Source: Microvirga subterranea
GTDB lineage: Bacteria > Pseudomonadota > Alphaproteobacteria > Rhizobiales > Beijerinckiaceae
Length of the DNA: 64,000 bases
Direction: 5' to 3'
Assembly: GCF_003350535.1 (NCBI RefSeq)
Contig: NZ_QQBB01000002.1
Location: 492,594-556,593 of the forward strand
Positions 53,303-62,493 of this stretch are shown here, piece after piece (position 1 is the stretch's first letter; each line of letters opens with the position of its first letter). Below the pieces are notes generated by a model. It saw only the letters and a list, made by a program, of their open reading frames with translations. It had not been told where the DNA came from and made no database searches. Both the position numbers and the translations under genes were made by a program.

Positions 53303-54955
53303 ATGGCATACACGGCCCAAGTCGACACCTTCGCGAGGGACAATCTCCCGCCTCAGGAACAATGGCCGGCCTTCCTGTTCACCCGGCCCGAGCTGAACTA
53401 TCCGGACCGGGTCAACTGCGCAGTGGAGTTTCTCGACCGATGGGTGGCGGAGGGGCGAGGCGAGGAGGCTTGCCTCATCAGCCCCCACGAGACTCTGACC
53501 TATCGCCAGTTGCAGGAGCGGGTGAACCGCATCTGCAACGTCCTCGTGAACAAGCTCGGCTTCGTGACCGGCAACAGGGTCCTCCTGCGGTCCGCCAACA
53601 ACCCGATGATGGTGGCGCTCTACCTTGCAGTGCTCAAGGCCGGAGGCGTCGTCGTCGCGACCATGCCGCTCCTGCGCGCGAAGGAGATCGCCTACCCGCT
53701 CAACAAGGCGAAGGTCACGCTGGCATTCTGCGACCATCGCCTGTCGGACGAGATGGAGCGGGCCCGCACCCTCGCGGCGGATCTGAAGCACCTCGTCTAT
53801 TGGGGCTCAGGTGCGCCCGACAGTCTGGAGAGCCTGATTGCGGACGCTTCGCCCGAATTCCAAGCTGCCGATACGGCCGCGGACGATGTCTGTCTCATCG
53901 GCTTCACCTCAGGCACGACCGGCGAGCCCAAGGGCACGATGCATTTCCATCGGGATATGCTGGCCATCTGCGACGGCTATGCCCGCAACGTGCTGCGCGC
54001 GCAGGCAAGCGACCGCTTCATCGGCTCGCCGCCGCTCGCCTTCACCTTCGGGCTCGGCGGCATCGTCCTATTTCCGATGCGGATCGGTGCTTCGACCGTG
54101 CTGCTGGAGAAAGCCGGTCCGGACGAATTGCTGGACGCCATCACGGAGCACAAGGCGACGGTCTGCTTCACGGCGCCCACCGCTTATCGCGCCATGCTGG
54201 GCAAGCTCGAGGGGCATGACATCTCGTCCCTGCGGAAGTGCGTCTCGGCTGGCGAGCCGCTGCCGAAGGCAACGTTCGATGCCTGGTTCGAAACCACTGG
54301 CATCAAGCTGATGGACGGCATCGGCGCAACGGAGATGCTGCACATCTTCATTGCCGCCACGGAGGACGAGATCCGCCCCGGCTCGACCGGCAAGCCTGTT
54401 CCCGGATACGAGGCACAGGTCATCGATTTGGACGGACGTCCCGTTCCTCCCGGCACGATCGGCCGCCTTGCCGTCCGGGGCCCGACCGGATGCCGCTATC
54501 TCGCGGACGAGCGGCAGCGCAACTACGTCCGCGACGGCTGGAACGTCACCGGCGACACCTATGTCATGGATGAGGACGGGTACTTCTGGTACCAGGCGCG
54601 GTCCGACGACATGATCGTGTCATCGGGCTACAACATCGCTGGCCCGGAAGTCGAGGCAGCCCTTCTGACCCATCCCGCCGTCGCCGAATGCGGCGTGGTC
54701 GGCGCCCCCGACAATGGGCGCGGTATGATCGTGAAGGCCTATGTGGTGCTGAGCGAAGGCTATGAGCCCGGCCCGGATCTGACGAAGCTGCTGCAGGAGC
54801 ACGTGAAGGCGGAGATCGCTCCCTACAAGTACCCGCGGGCGATCGAATACGTCGAGGCCCTGCCGCGCACGCAGACCGGCAAGCTCCAGCGTTTCGCGCT
54901 GCGGCGGTTCGCGGAGGAGGGCGCTCGTCCGGAGCGTGAGGTCTCGCACGCCTGA
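53303..54955 (+). CDS. abmG: 2-Aminobenzoate-CoA ligase
   Basis: 550 residues, benzoate-CoA ligase subgroup of the ANL superfamily. The adenylation motif is GFTSGTTGEPKG, followed by DGIGATEMLHIF (A5) and YQARSDDMIVSSGYNIAG (A8), and the catalytic lysine in LPRTQTGKLQR near the C-terminus. It activates an aromatic acid to its CoA thioester with ATP. Identity as the 2-aminobenzoate enzyme rests on similarity to my memory of this group and on the adjacent 2-aminobenzoyl-CoA monooxygenase/reductase gene; benzoate or salicylate are alternatives. Confidence 0.85.
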   Translation: MAYTAQVDTFARDNLPPQEQWPAFLFTRPELNYPDRVNCAVEFLDRWVAEGRGEEACLISPHETLTYRQLQERVNRICNVLVNKLGFVTGNRVLLRSANNPMMVALYLAVLKAGGVVVATMPLLRAKEIAYPLNKAKVTLAFCDHRLSDEMERARTLAADLKHLVYWGSGAPDSLESLIADASPEFQAADTAADDVCLIGFTSGTTGEPKGTMHFHRDMLAICDGYARNVLRAQASDRFIGSPPLAFTFGLGGIVLFPMRIGASTVLLEKAGPDELLDAITEHKATVCFTAPTAYRAMLGKLEGHDISSLRKCVSAGEPLPKATFDAWFETTGIKLMDGIGATEMLHIFIAATEDEIRPGSTGKPVPGYEAQVIDLDGRPVPPGTIGRLAVRGPTGCRYLADERQRNYVRDGWNVTGDTYVMDEDGYFWYQARSDDMIVSSGYNIAGPEVEAALLTHPAVAECGVVGAPDNGRGMIVKAYVVLSEGYEPGPDLTKLLQEHVKAEIAPYKYPRAIEYVEALPRTQTGKLQRFALRRFAEEGARPEREVSHA

Positions 54956-54988
54956 AAGCCTCGATCAGCAGGCTTGAACAAAAATTAC

Positions 54989-55000
54989 TTTAAGCTTAAA
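54989..55000. promoter_or_regulatory. Candidate MarR operator 2
   Basis: TTTAAGCTTAAA is a perfect 12-base palindrome, 33 bases upstream of the monooxygenase/reductase ATG and within a short AT-rich gap. Matches operator 1 in core and right flank. Confidence 0.6.
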
Positions 55001-55032
55001 ATAAATTCGACATCGGCCCAGGTGGGGTTCTC

Positions 55033-57387
55033 ATGAAGACGGCGATCATCGGCGGCGGCCCGGCGGGACTTTACCTCGCGATCCTGCTCAAGAAGCAGTG
55101 GCCGGATACGGACATCACGGTCTACGAGCGCAATCGTGCCGACGACACATTCGGCTTCGGCGTGGTGTTCTCGGATGCCACGCTCGACAATTTCGAGAAG
55201 TACGATCTTCCGAGCTATCAGCGGATCACGCGCGAGTTCGCCTATTGGGACGACATCGCAATCCACTTCAAGGGCACGGAGCACCGCATCGGCGGCAACG
55301 GCTTCTGCGGCTGCTCGCGCCGGACCCTGCTTCTCATCCTGCGGGATCGCGCGGAGGAACTCGGCGTCGATCTCCACTACGAAGTCGATGTGGATGACGA
55401 GAGCCTGTTTGCGGATGCCGACCTCGTGGTCGTCGCGGACGGCATCAACAGCCGCTTCCGCGAGCGCTATGCGGAGCACTTCCAGCCCGAGGTGGACCTG
55501 CGGCCCAACAAGTTCGCCTGGATGGGCTCGACCCGGCCGCTCGACGCCTTCACCTTCATCTTCCAGGAGACGGAGTGGGGACCCTTCATCGCCCATGCCT
55601 ACCAGTACGAGGCTGGTCGCTCGACCTGGGTCTTCGAGACGGATCCCGAGACTTTCGAGCGAGCGGGGCTCGACCGAAAGTCGGAGGCTGAATCCGCCGC
55701 CCTCATGGAAGAGATCTTCGGCTGGTTCCTGCAGGGCCACAAGGTTCTGACCAACCGTTCGATCTGGCGCAACTTCCCGATGATCCGCAACAAGCGCTGG
55801 GTTCTGGGCAACAAGGTGCTCCTGGGCGACGCCAAGGCAAGCGCACACTTCTCCATCGGATCGGGCACCAAGCTCGCCATGGAGGACGCCATTGCCCTCT
55901 ACGAAGCTCTCCGCAAGGACCGGTCGGTGGCCGGCGCGCTGGCGATCTACGAGACGGGACGGCGCGAGGAGGTCGAGAAGACCCAGCATGCCGCCGACGT
56001 CTCCCTGGTCTGGTTCGAGCACGTGGCCCGGTTCTGGGACTTCGACCCGGTGCAGTTCGCCTTCGGGGTGATGACCCGGGCCAAGGCGATCACCTATGAC
56101 AACCTGCGCCTGCGCGCCCCCGACTTCGTGGCGGATGTGGACAGGACCTTTGCAAGGCAGGTGCGCGAGCGCGGCTTCGACGTTTCGGTCGATAAGCCGA
56201 CGGTGCCGATGTTCCAGCCCTTCCGGCTCCGGGACATGACGGTCGCGAACCGGGTCGTCGTGTCCCCCATGGACATGTACTCGGCCAAGGACGGCGTGCC
56301 CGGCGACTGGCATCTCGTCCATTACGGAGCGCGTGCGACGGGTGGGGCCGGACTCGTCTTCACGGAGATGACCTGCGTCTCGCCGGAGGCGCGCATCACC
56401 CTCGGCTGCACCGGAATGTGGAACGACGAGCAGGAGGCGGCCTGGAAGCGGATCGTCGACTTCGTCCATGCGAACTCGGCCACCAGGATCTGCCTGCAAC
56501 TCGGCCATTCCGGGCGCAAGGGCGCCACGAAGCTCATGTGGGAAGGCATCGACCGGCCGCTAGAGGAGGGAGCCTGGGACATCTGCTCCGCTTCTCCAAT
56601 CCCTTATTTCCCCGACAGCCAGGTGCCGCGTGAGCTTACGCGCGCCGATATGGACGTGATCAAGAGGCAGTTCGTCGAAGCGGCGAAACGGGGCGAGCGG
56701 GCCGGGTTCGACATGTTGGAACTGCACTGCGCCCACGGATATCTGCTCGCGAGCTTCCTGTCGCCGCTCACCAACCGCCGCAGCGACGAGTATGGCGGCT
56801 CCATCGAGAACCGCCTGCGCTTCCCGCTCGAGGTCTTCGACGCCATGCGCGAGGTCTGGCCGGCCCACAAGCCGATGTCGGTGCGCATCTCGGCGACCGA
56901 TTGGGCGGAGGGCGGTCTGACGGGGGAGGAGTCCATCGAGATCGCCCGTGCCTTCGCGGAGCATGGGGTCGACCTCGTCGACGTCTCGACCGGCCAGACG
57001 GTCCGTGAGGCAAGGCCGATCTACGGCCGCATGTTCCAGACCCCGTTCTCGGACCAGATCCGGAACGAGGCTCACGTGTCCACCATGTGCGTCGGAAACA
57101 TCACCACCGCGGATCAGGTCAACACGATCCTGGCCGCCGGCAGGGCCGATCTCGTGGCGCTTGGCCGGCCGCACCTGGTCGATCCGTTCTTCACCATGAA
57201 GGCGGCGGCGTGGTACGGCGCACAAGACATCCATTGTCCGCCGCAATACCTTGCCGGAAAGGACCAGATCTTCCGCAATTCCGTGCGCGACCGGCAGGAT
57301 CTCGAGGACCTCAAGATCAAGGCAAAGCCGAAGACTCGGGCCGAGTTGAAGATGGAGGCCGCCGAGAAGCCTCTGGCGGCGGAATGA
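55033..57387 (+). CDS. abmA: 2-Aminobenzoyl-CoA monooxygenase/reductase (salicylyl-CoA 5-hydroxylase family)
   Basis: 784 residues fusing two flavoenzymes. N-terminal FAD monooxygenase (about 1-385): [13 protein letters not shown] at 5-17, and [14 protein letters not shown] as the second FAD motif. C-terminal old-yellow-enzyme domain (about 390-784): [20 protein letters not shown], catalytic HSGRKGATK, and [11 protein letters not shown]. In Azoarcus this enzyme hydroxylates and then reduces the ring of 2-aminobenzoyl-CoA. The family also contains salicylyl-CoA 5-hydroxylase, so the substrate needs testing. One base separates it from the SDR gene. Confidence 0.9.
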   Translation: MKTAIIGGGPAGLYLAILLKKQWPDTDITVYERNRADDTFGFGVVFSDATLDNFEKYDLPSYQRITREFAYWDDIAIHFKGTEHRIGGNGFCGCSRRTLLLILRDRAEELGVDLHYEVDVDDESLFADADLVVVADGINSRFRERYAEHFQPEVDLRPNKFAWMGSTRPLDAFTFIFQETEWGPFIAHAYQYEAGRSTWVFETDPETFERAGLDRKSEAESAALMEEIFGWFLQGHKVLTNRSIWRNFPMIRNKRWVLGNKVLLGDAKASAHFSIGSGTKLAMEDAIALYEALRKDRSVAGALAIYETGRREEVEKTQHAADVSLVWFEHVARFWDFDPVQFAFGVMTRAKAITYDNLRLRAPDFVADVDRTFARQVRERGFDVSVDKPTVPMFQPFRLRDMTVANRVVVSPMDMYSAKDGVPGDWHLVHYGARATGGAGLVFTEMTCVSPEARITLGCTGMWNDEQEAAWKRIVDFVHANSATRICLQLGHSGRKGATKLMWEGIDRPLEEGAWDICSASPIPYFPDSQVPRELTRADMDVIKRQFVEAAKRGERAGFDMLELHCAHGYLLASFLSPLTNRRSDEYGGSIENRLRFPLEVFDAMREVWPAHKPMSVRISATDWAEGGLTGEESIEIARAFAEHGVDLVDVSTGQTVREARPIYGRMFQTPFSDQIRNEAHVSTMCVGNITTADQVNTILAAGRADLVALGRPHLVDPFFTMKAAAWYGAQDIHCPPQYLAGKDQIFRNSVRDRQDLEDLKIKAKPKTRAELKMEAAEKPLAAE

Positions 57388-57388
57388 C

Positions 57389-58156
57389 ATGACCGCAGGG
57401 ACCCTTCACGGCCGGCACGCGGTGGTGACCGGCGGAGGCCGGGGCATCGGCCGCTCCATCGCAGGCGCGCTCGTCCGTGCCGGCGCCACCGTCACGGTGA
57501 CCGGACGCGACCGGGCACGATTGGAACAAGCCGTCTCCGAAGGCTTCGCTCATGGCGCGGTGGCGGCGGATGTGACGGACCCGGCCGCCGTGCGCTCTGC
57601 GGTCGATGAGGCGATCTCCCGGCACGGTCCTGTGGATCTGATGATCGCCAATGCGGGCGCGGCCGTCTCGGCGCCCTTCATGAAGTCTGATCCCGCACTG
57701 TTCCGGCAGATGCTGGACGTGAATCTGCTCGGCGTCACGAACATGGCCCAGGCCGTCCTGGGTTCCATGACTGATCGGGGCTTCGGGCGCATCGTCGCGG
57801 TGGCGTCGACCGCAGGCCTCAAGGGGTATCCTTATGTGAGCGCCTATTGCGCCGCCAAGCATGCGGTCATCGGGTTCGTTCGCGCTCTCGCGCTGGAGAC
57901 GGCGCGAACCGGCGTCACGGTGAACGCCGTCTGTCCAGGTTTTACGGACACCGATCTCGTGGCAGACAGCCTCGACCGGATCGTGGCGAAGACCGGGAGA
58001 ACCCGCGAGGAGGCGCTTGCCGAGTTCGTGAAGCACAATCCGCAGCAGCGCCTGATCGACCCGAGCGAGGTTGCCGATGCGGTCCTTTGGCTGTGCGGGG
58101 AGGGCGCCCGCTCGGTGACGGGACAGGCGATCGCCGTGGCCGGGGGTGAGGTATAG
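57389..58156 (+). CDS. SDR family oxidoreductase of the aromatic operon
   Basis: 255 residues, classical SDR. TGGGRGIG near residue 14-21, NAGA near 88, catalytic Ser in VASTAGLKGY and Tyr in YVSAYCAAKHA. Close in style to 3-hydroxyacyl-CoA and cyclohexanol-type dehydrogenases of alicyclic CoA pathways. In the operon it follows the ring reductase directly and is likely to oxidise or reduce a hydroxy/oxo group of the cyclic CoA intermediate. Confidence 0.87.
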   Translation: MTAGTLHGRHAVVTGGGRGIGRSIAGALVRAGATVTVTGRDRARLEQAVSEGFAHGAVAADVTDPAAVRSAVDEAISRHGPVDLMIANAGAAVSAPFMKSDPALFRQMLDVNLLGVTNMAQAVLGSMTDRGFGRIVAVASTAGLKGYPYVSAYCAAKHAVIGFVRALALETARTGVTVNAVCPGFTDTDLVADSLDRIVAKTGRTREEALAEFVKHNPQQRLIDPSEVADAVLWLCGEGARSVTGQAIAVAGGEV

Positions 58157-58157
58157 C

Positions 58158-58667
58158 ATGGACGACCAGACCATTCCCCTCGACGCCGAGACCAAGGCGG
58201 TCGAGATGCCGGAGCATCACCGGGACGAACTGCGGCTCTGGCTACGGCTTCTCACCTGCTCGACCCTGATCGAGGGCGAGATCCGCCGGCGCCTACGCGA
58301 CCGGTTCGACGTCACCCTGCCGCGCTTCGACCTGATGGCCCAGCTCGACAAGGCGCCCGACGGAATGACCCTGTCCGATCTGTCGAAGCGCATGATGGTG
58401 TCGAACGGCAACCTGACCGGCCTCGTGGACAGGCTCGTGACCTCGGGCCACCTGGAGCGCCGGGTCTCGGAAACCGATCGCCGCGCCCAGATGGTTCGCC
58501 TGACCAAGGCCGGGCAGGACGAATTTCGCTCCATGGCGGCCGAGCACGAAGGCTGGATTGCGGATCTGTTCGGGGACTTGACCCAGAAGGAGCAGAAGGA
58601 CCTCATGCGCCTGCTCGCCAAGACCAAGAACTCCGCCCGAAGGGCGATGATGGGAGGTTCCCAGTGA
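58158..58667 (+). CDS. MarR-family regulator
   Basis: 169 residues. Winged helix with [39 protein letters not shown] (recognition helix) and the wing [17 protein letters not shown]. MarR proteins of this type sense aromatic CoA thioesters or acids and lose DNA binding on ligand contact. Embedded in the operon, it probably controls both the liv and ligase units through the AAGCTT operators, giving autoregulation. The ATG at 58158 has GTGAGG upstream. Confidence 0.9.
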   Translation: MDDQTIPLDAETKAVEMPEHHRDELRLWLRLLTCSTLIEGEIRRRLRDRFDVTLPRFDLMAQLDKAPDGMTLSDLSKRMMVSNGNLTGLVDRLVTSGHLERRVSETDRRAQMVRLTKAGQDEFRSMAAEHEGWIADLFGDLTQKEQKDLMRLLAKTKNSARRAMMGGSQ

Positions 58668-59500
58668 CGCACTACGCCAACGCGGTCACGCTGCCGCTTG
58701 CCGAATATCGGCCCCGCCATTTCCTCCTGGCGGTCGAAGGCCCCGTCGCGACCGTGACGCTCAACCGGCCCGAGAAGAAGAACCCGCTGACCTTCGAGAG
58801 CTATCGGGAGCTGACGGATTTCTTCCACGCCTGCGCCAGGGACGAGCACGTGAAGGCAATCGTCGTCTCGGGCGCCGGCGGCAACTTCTCGTCCGGCGGC
58901 GACGTGTTCGAGATCATCGGTCCGCTGGTCGAGATGAACACCAAGGGATTGACCGCCTTCACGCGGATGACGGGCGAACTGGTGAAAGCCATGCGGGCTG
59001 CGCCCCAGCCGGTGATCGCAGCCGTGGAGGGAATCTGCGCCGGCGCCGGCGCCATCGTCGCGATGGCATCCGACCTGCGGCTCGCCGCTCCGAGTGCCAA
59101 GGTGGCCTTCCTGTTCAACAAGGTGGGGCTTGCCGGCTGCGACATGGGGGCTTGCGCCATCCTGCCCCGCATTGTCGGGCAGGGGCGCGCCTCGGAGCTG
59201 CTCTATACCGGTCGTTTCATGAGTGCGCAGGAGGGGGAGCGCTGGGGGTTCTTCAGCCGCATCGTCGACGGTGCGGACCTGCTCCGTGAGGCGCAGGCAC
59301 TGGCAATGGCGATCGGCACCGGGCCGACTTACGCCAACACGATGACCAAGCGCATGCTCGCCATGGAATGGGCCATGTCCGTTGAGGAGGCGATCGAGGC
59401 CGAAGCGGTGGCGCAGGCGCTCTGCATGACGACCGAGGACTTCGCTCGGGCCTACCGCGCCTTCGCCGCGAAGGAAAAGCCGGTTTTCCAGGGAGATTGA
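58664..59500 (+). CDS. Enoyl-CoA hydratase family protein
   Basis: 278 residues, crotonase family. The oxyanion-hole segments are [16 protein letters not shown] and [19 protein letters not shown]; the second glutamate position lies in [18 protein letters not shown], where a glutamate-to-aspartate change may alter chemistry. GTG start overlapping the marR stop (GTGA). It should hydrate or open an alicyclic enoyl-CoA formed after ring reduction. Confidence 0.88.
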   Translation: MTHYANAVTLPLAEYRPRHFLLAVEGPVATVTLNRPEKKNPLTFESYRELTDFFHACARDEHVKAIVVSGAGGNFSSGGDVFEIIGPLVEMNTKGLTAFTRMTGELVKAMRAAPQPVIAAVEGICAGAGAIVAMASDLRLAAPSAKVAFLFNKVGLAGCDMGACAILPRIVGQGRASELLYTGRFMSAQEGERWGFFSRIVDGADLLREAQALAMAIGTGPTYANTMTKRMLAMEWAMSVEEAIEAEAVAQALCMTTEDFARAYRAFAAKEKPVFQGD

Positions 59501-59501
59501 G

Positions 59502-60710
59502 GTGATCGATTCCAGCTTCCTCTCCTGGCCGTTCTTCGAGGAGCGCCACCGCCGGTTCGCGGGCGAGTTGAGTCTGTGGGCCGCCGAGCAGGTTCATGGC
59601 CTCGCGGATCATCACGATGTGGACGCCTCCTGTCGCCGGATCGTGGCGGAGCTCGGCGGGGCCGGCTGGCTGCGGGCGGCGGTTCCCCACGCCTACGGCG
59701 GGCTCTATCCCAGCTTCGACGTACGGACGCTCTGTCTCGCCCGCGAAACGCTGGCCTATCAGGACGGGCTGGCGGATTTCGCCTTCGCCATGCAGGGCCT
59801 TGGTACCGGTCCGATCACGCTGTTCGGTTCCGAGGAGCTGAAGCGGCGGTATCTGCCTCCGGTCGCTCAAGGGCGGAGTATTGCAGCCTTCGCCCTTTCC
59901 GAGCCCGAGGCTGGATCCGACGTCGCGGCCATGAGCACCACGGCGGTCCCGGATGGGCCTGACCATGTGCGGATCGACGGCACCAAGACATGGATCTCGA
60001 ATGGCGGGATCGCCGACCATTACGTGGTCTTCGCCCGCTCGGGCGAGGCGCCCGGCGCGCGGGGGCTGTCGGCCTTCATCGTAGATGCGAAAACCCCCGG
60101 CCTCACCGTCGAGGACCGGATCGAGGTCATCGCTCCGCACCCGCTCGCGACGCTGCGCTTCGACAACTGCCGAGTTCCCCTTGCGAACCGCATCGGCGGA
60201 CCCGGAGAAGGCTTCAAGGTTGCGATGGCGACCCTCGACGTCTTCCGCTCCACGGTCGGGGCGGCCGCCCTCGGCTTCGCTCGACGGGCCCTCGATGAGG
60301 CCTTGCGTCATTCCTCGTCGCGACATCTGTTCGGCGCCCCCTTGAGCGATCTCCAGATGACGCAAGCGGCGCTTGCCGACATGGCGACCCTGGTCGACAC
60401 GTCCGCGCTTCTGGTCTACCGCGCAGCCTGGACCAAGGACCAGGGTGCGGCCCGCGTCACCCGCGAGGCCGCCATGGCGAAGATGCACGCGACCGAGGCG
60501 GCCCAGAGCGTGATCGACAAGGCCGTTCAGGTCTTCGGCGGGCTCGGTGTTACCAAGGGCGTCAAGGTGGAGGAACTCTATCGCGAGATCAGGGCGCTGC
60601 GCATCTACGAGGGGGCGACGGAGGTGCAGAAGATCGTCATCGCGCGCGAGATTTTGAAGATGGCTGAGGCCGGGGCCTCCCCCGTTCGTCAGCAGGCCCC
60701 GGGAGTATAA
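59502..60710 (+). CDS. Acyl-CoA dehydrogenase family protein
   Basis: 402 residues from a GTG one base after the hydratase stop. [16 protein letters not shown] and TKTWISNGG are the FAD-binding motifs, and the C-terminal [15 protein letters not shown] is typical. Likely oxidises an alicyclic or ring-opened CoA ester of the pathway, passing electrons to ETF. N-terminal 30 residues are less conserved. Confidence 0.9.
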   Translation: MIDSSFLSWPFFEERHRRFAGELSLWAAEQVHGLADHHDVDASCRRIVAELGGAGWLRAAVPHAYGGLYPSFDVRTLCLARETLAYQDGLADFAFAMQGLGTGPITLFGSEELKRRYLPPVAQGRSIAAFALSEPEAGSDVAAMSTTAVPDGPDHVRIDGTKTWISNGGIADHYVVFARSGEAPGARGLSAFIVDAKTPGLTVEDRIEVIAPHPLATLRFDNCRVPLANRIGGPGEGFKVAMATLDVFRSTVGAAALGFARRALDEALRHSSSRHLFGAPLSDLQMTQAALADMATLVDTSALLVYRAAWTKDQGAARVTREAAMAKMHATEAAQSVIDKAVQVFGGLGVTKGVKVEELYREIRALRIYEGATEVQKIVIAREILKMAEAGASPVRQQAPGV

Positions 60711-60721
60711 GGGATCTGGTC

Positions 60722-61189
60722 ATGGATCAAGGATCCGGAGCAAGCGAACGGATGAACACGACCGTCGACGATCGCGTCTGGCGGACGAGCGTTCCTATTC
60801 GTTTCTCCCACTGCGACCCAGCAGGGATCGTCTACTTCGCGCGTTATTTCGACATCCTGAACGGGGTCGTCGAGGATTGGTTCGGAGAGGCGCTCGGGAT
60901 CGACTATCACGAGATGATCGGCCCGCGGCGGATCGGTCTAGGGTTCGTGAGCGCCGGAGCCGATTTCGCAAAGCCCGGCTTTATGGGCGACAGGCTCGAT
61001 TTCTCCGTGCTTGTAGAGCGGATTGGCCGCTCATCTCTCACGCTCAAGATCTCTGCCACTCGCTCGTCGGAGCCGGTCCTGCAGGCCCGGCTCGTGATGG
61101 TGACCACATCGCTCGAAACCCATACATCCGTCGCGCTGCCCGAGGACCTTCGAGCCGCGGTGGAACGCTATCAGGAGACTTGCCAGTGA
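60722..61189 (+). CDS. Acyl-CoA thioesterase, 4-hydroxybenzoyl-CoA thioesterase type
   Basis: 155 residues, hotdog fold. FSHCDPAGIVYFARYFDILN carries the catalytic aspartate in the motif of the Pseudomonas 4-hydroxybenzoyl-CoA thioesterase group. In this operon it could recycle CoA from a dead-end aromatic or alicyclic thioester, or release a ring acid such as gentisate if the pathway starts from salicylate. Overlaps the RidA gene start by four bases (GTGA). Confidence 0.87.
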   Translation: MDQGSGASERMNTTVDDRVWRTSVPIRFSHCDPAGIVYFARYFDILNGVVEDWFGEALGIDYHEMIGPRRIGLGFVSAGADFAKPGFMGDRLDFSVLVERIGRSSLTLKISATRSSEPVLQARLVMVTTSLETHTSVALPEDLRAAVERYQETCQ

Positions 61190-61629
61190 CCGTTTCTCTC
61201 AGCTCCGGCGTGCCGCCGACCGCAGACGACGTGCCTAAGGTCCTTCATCCCAAGCATTGGCCCGTGCCCAAGGGCTATTCCAACGGCATGATGGCCGAGG
61301 GGCGGGTGCTCGTGACCGGAGGAATCGTCGGCTGGAACGAAGCGGGCGAGTTTCCGGACGGCTTCGTGGCGCAGGCCCGGCAGACCTTCGAGAACATCCT
61401 CGCAATCCTCTCCGAGGGAGGTGCGGGTCCTCAGCACATCGTGCGCCTCACCTGGTACGTGGTGGACATCGACGAATACCTTGCCAGCCTCCGCGAGCTC
61501 GGTCGCGCCTACCGGGAGGTGCTCGGCACCCATTATCCTGCCATGGCGCTGGTCCAGGTCGTTCGTCTGGTCGAAAAGCAGGCCCGGCTGGAGATCGAAG
61601 CGACCGCCATCGTGCCGACGGCGCGATGA
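61186..61629 (+). CDS. RidA family protein
   Basis: 147 residues. The Rid core is VLHPKHWPVPKGYSNGMMAEGRVLVTGG, with a partner glutamate near the C-terminal VEKQARLEIEATAIVP; the arginine needed for imine hydrolysis in RidA may be in HIVRLTWYVV. RidA proteins hydrolyse enamine/imine intermediates to release ammonia. Because 2-aminobenzoyl-CoA after ring reduction carries an enamine, a deaminating role in this operon is plausible. GTG start overlaps the thioesterase stop. Confidence 0.88.
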   Translation: MTVSLSSGVPPTADDVPKVLHPKHWPVPKGYSNGMMAEGRVLVTGGIVGWNEAGEFPDGFVAQARQTFENILAILSEGGAGPQHIVRLTWYVVDIDEYLASLRELGRAYREVLGTHYPAMALVQVVRLVEKQARLEIEATAIVPTAR

Positions 61630-61644
61630 GGCCCTGATCGCGGG

Positions 61645-62046
61645 CTACCACTTCACGAGGTAGTACTTCGTCTTCACGCGATGGGGTTCACGCGCCTTGC
61701 TAGGCCATGCGATCGGCGAGATCGGGAGTTCGCTTCCTCGACTCGTGAACGGGAAGGCGTCATCGTTCTCGGGCGGATCGATCAGCTCCCAGTTGTCATA
61801 CAGATCGAGCGTGCCGCTGCCAGGTAGCCCCTCGGCAAGATATGGCCGGATTTCGACCCAGGGGCGGCCGTGGAGCCTTGGGATGACGTTCGTCACTCGC
61901 CCATAGAAGTTCGTGAGCGGGCAGCGGACGTAATCCCCGATCGCCGGTGCCCGGGATTTCTCCTCCCAGAGGGCGGCTTCGGCATGCCGGAGCTCCTCCC
62001 GGAGCCTGGCAATCTGAGCCTCTAGTTCTTCGATGCGTTTGGTCAT
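61645..62046 (-). CDS. Hypothetical protein with N-terminal coiled coil
   Basis: About 133 residues; no known family. MTKRIEELEAQIARLREELR is a clear coiled coil, followed by a compact beta-rich part (AIGDYVRCPLTNFYGRVTNV, RPWVEIRPYL) and a basic C-terminus ending in KYYLVKW. No clear ribosome site; a longer frame starts upstream at 62097. Convergent with the aromatic operon. Confidence 0.6.
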   Translation of the reverse strand: MTKRIEELEAQIARLREELRHAEAALWEEKSRAPAIGDYVRCPLTNFYGRVTNVIPRLHGRPWVEIRPYLAEGLPGSGTLDLYDNWELIDPPENDDAFPFTSRGSELPISPIAWPSKAREPHRVKTKYYLVKW

Positions 62047-62493
62047 GCGACACCCAGGCGGAGGTTGACGTTTTGTTAACCATGATGGGATTCGCACGGC
62101 CCCTTCACAAGTCCACCTATCCCTTTGCGCCTTTTGCCTTTTCGGGACTGCCTCGAAGCCCTGCGGCTCCGGGCTGCAATGACGGCCATATGCGAGGGCC
62201 CGGCGATTTGCTTCGCTTGATTAGGATGGACGAGACCGCCCGGGCTCACCATCTCTGTTCGAGTGAAGACGCGAGGTCCGCTCGGGTCGCGAAACCGTGA
62301 AGGTGAGATGGATAAGGATCCAACGATCTGCGACGTGGCGGCCGCTCATGCGCCGCCAAACAGCCTTTTTTGTCCAGCTCACATTCAGTATGGCCCGTTT
62401 AGACCAAGAAAGACATTCGGTCCGCCGCCTGGCGGCCGATCACGAGAGCGGAACCACCTTTTTGCCTGAACTCTATTGCATTCGGGCGTGCCG
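62047..62493. other. Intergenic region before the penicillin-binding protein gene
   Basis: About 450 bases. Several short plus-strand frames exist but lack ribosome sites and homology features. A GC-rich near-palindrome lies around 62423-62436. Promoters for both flanking genes are expected; none is obvious. Confidence 0.35.
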
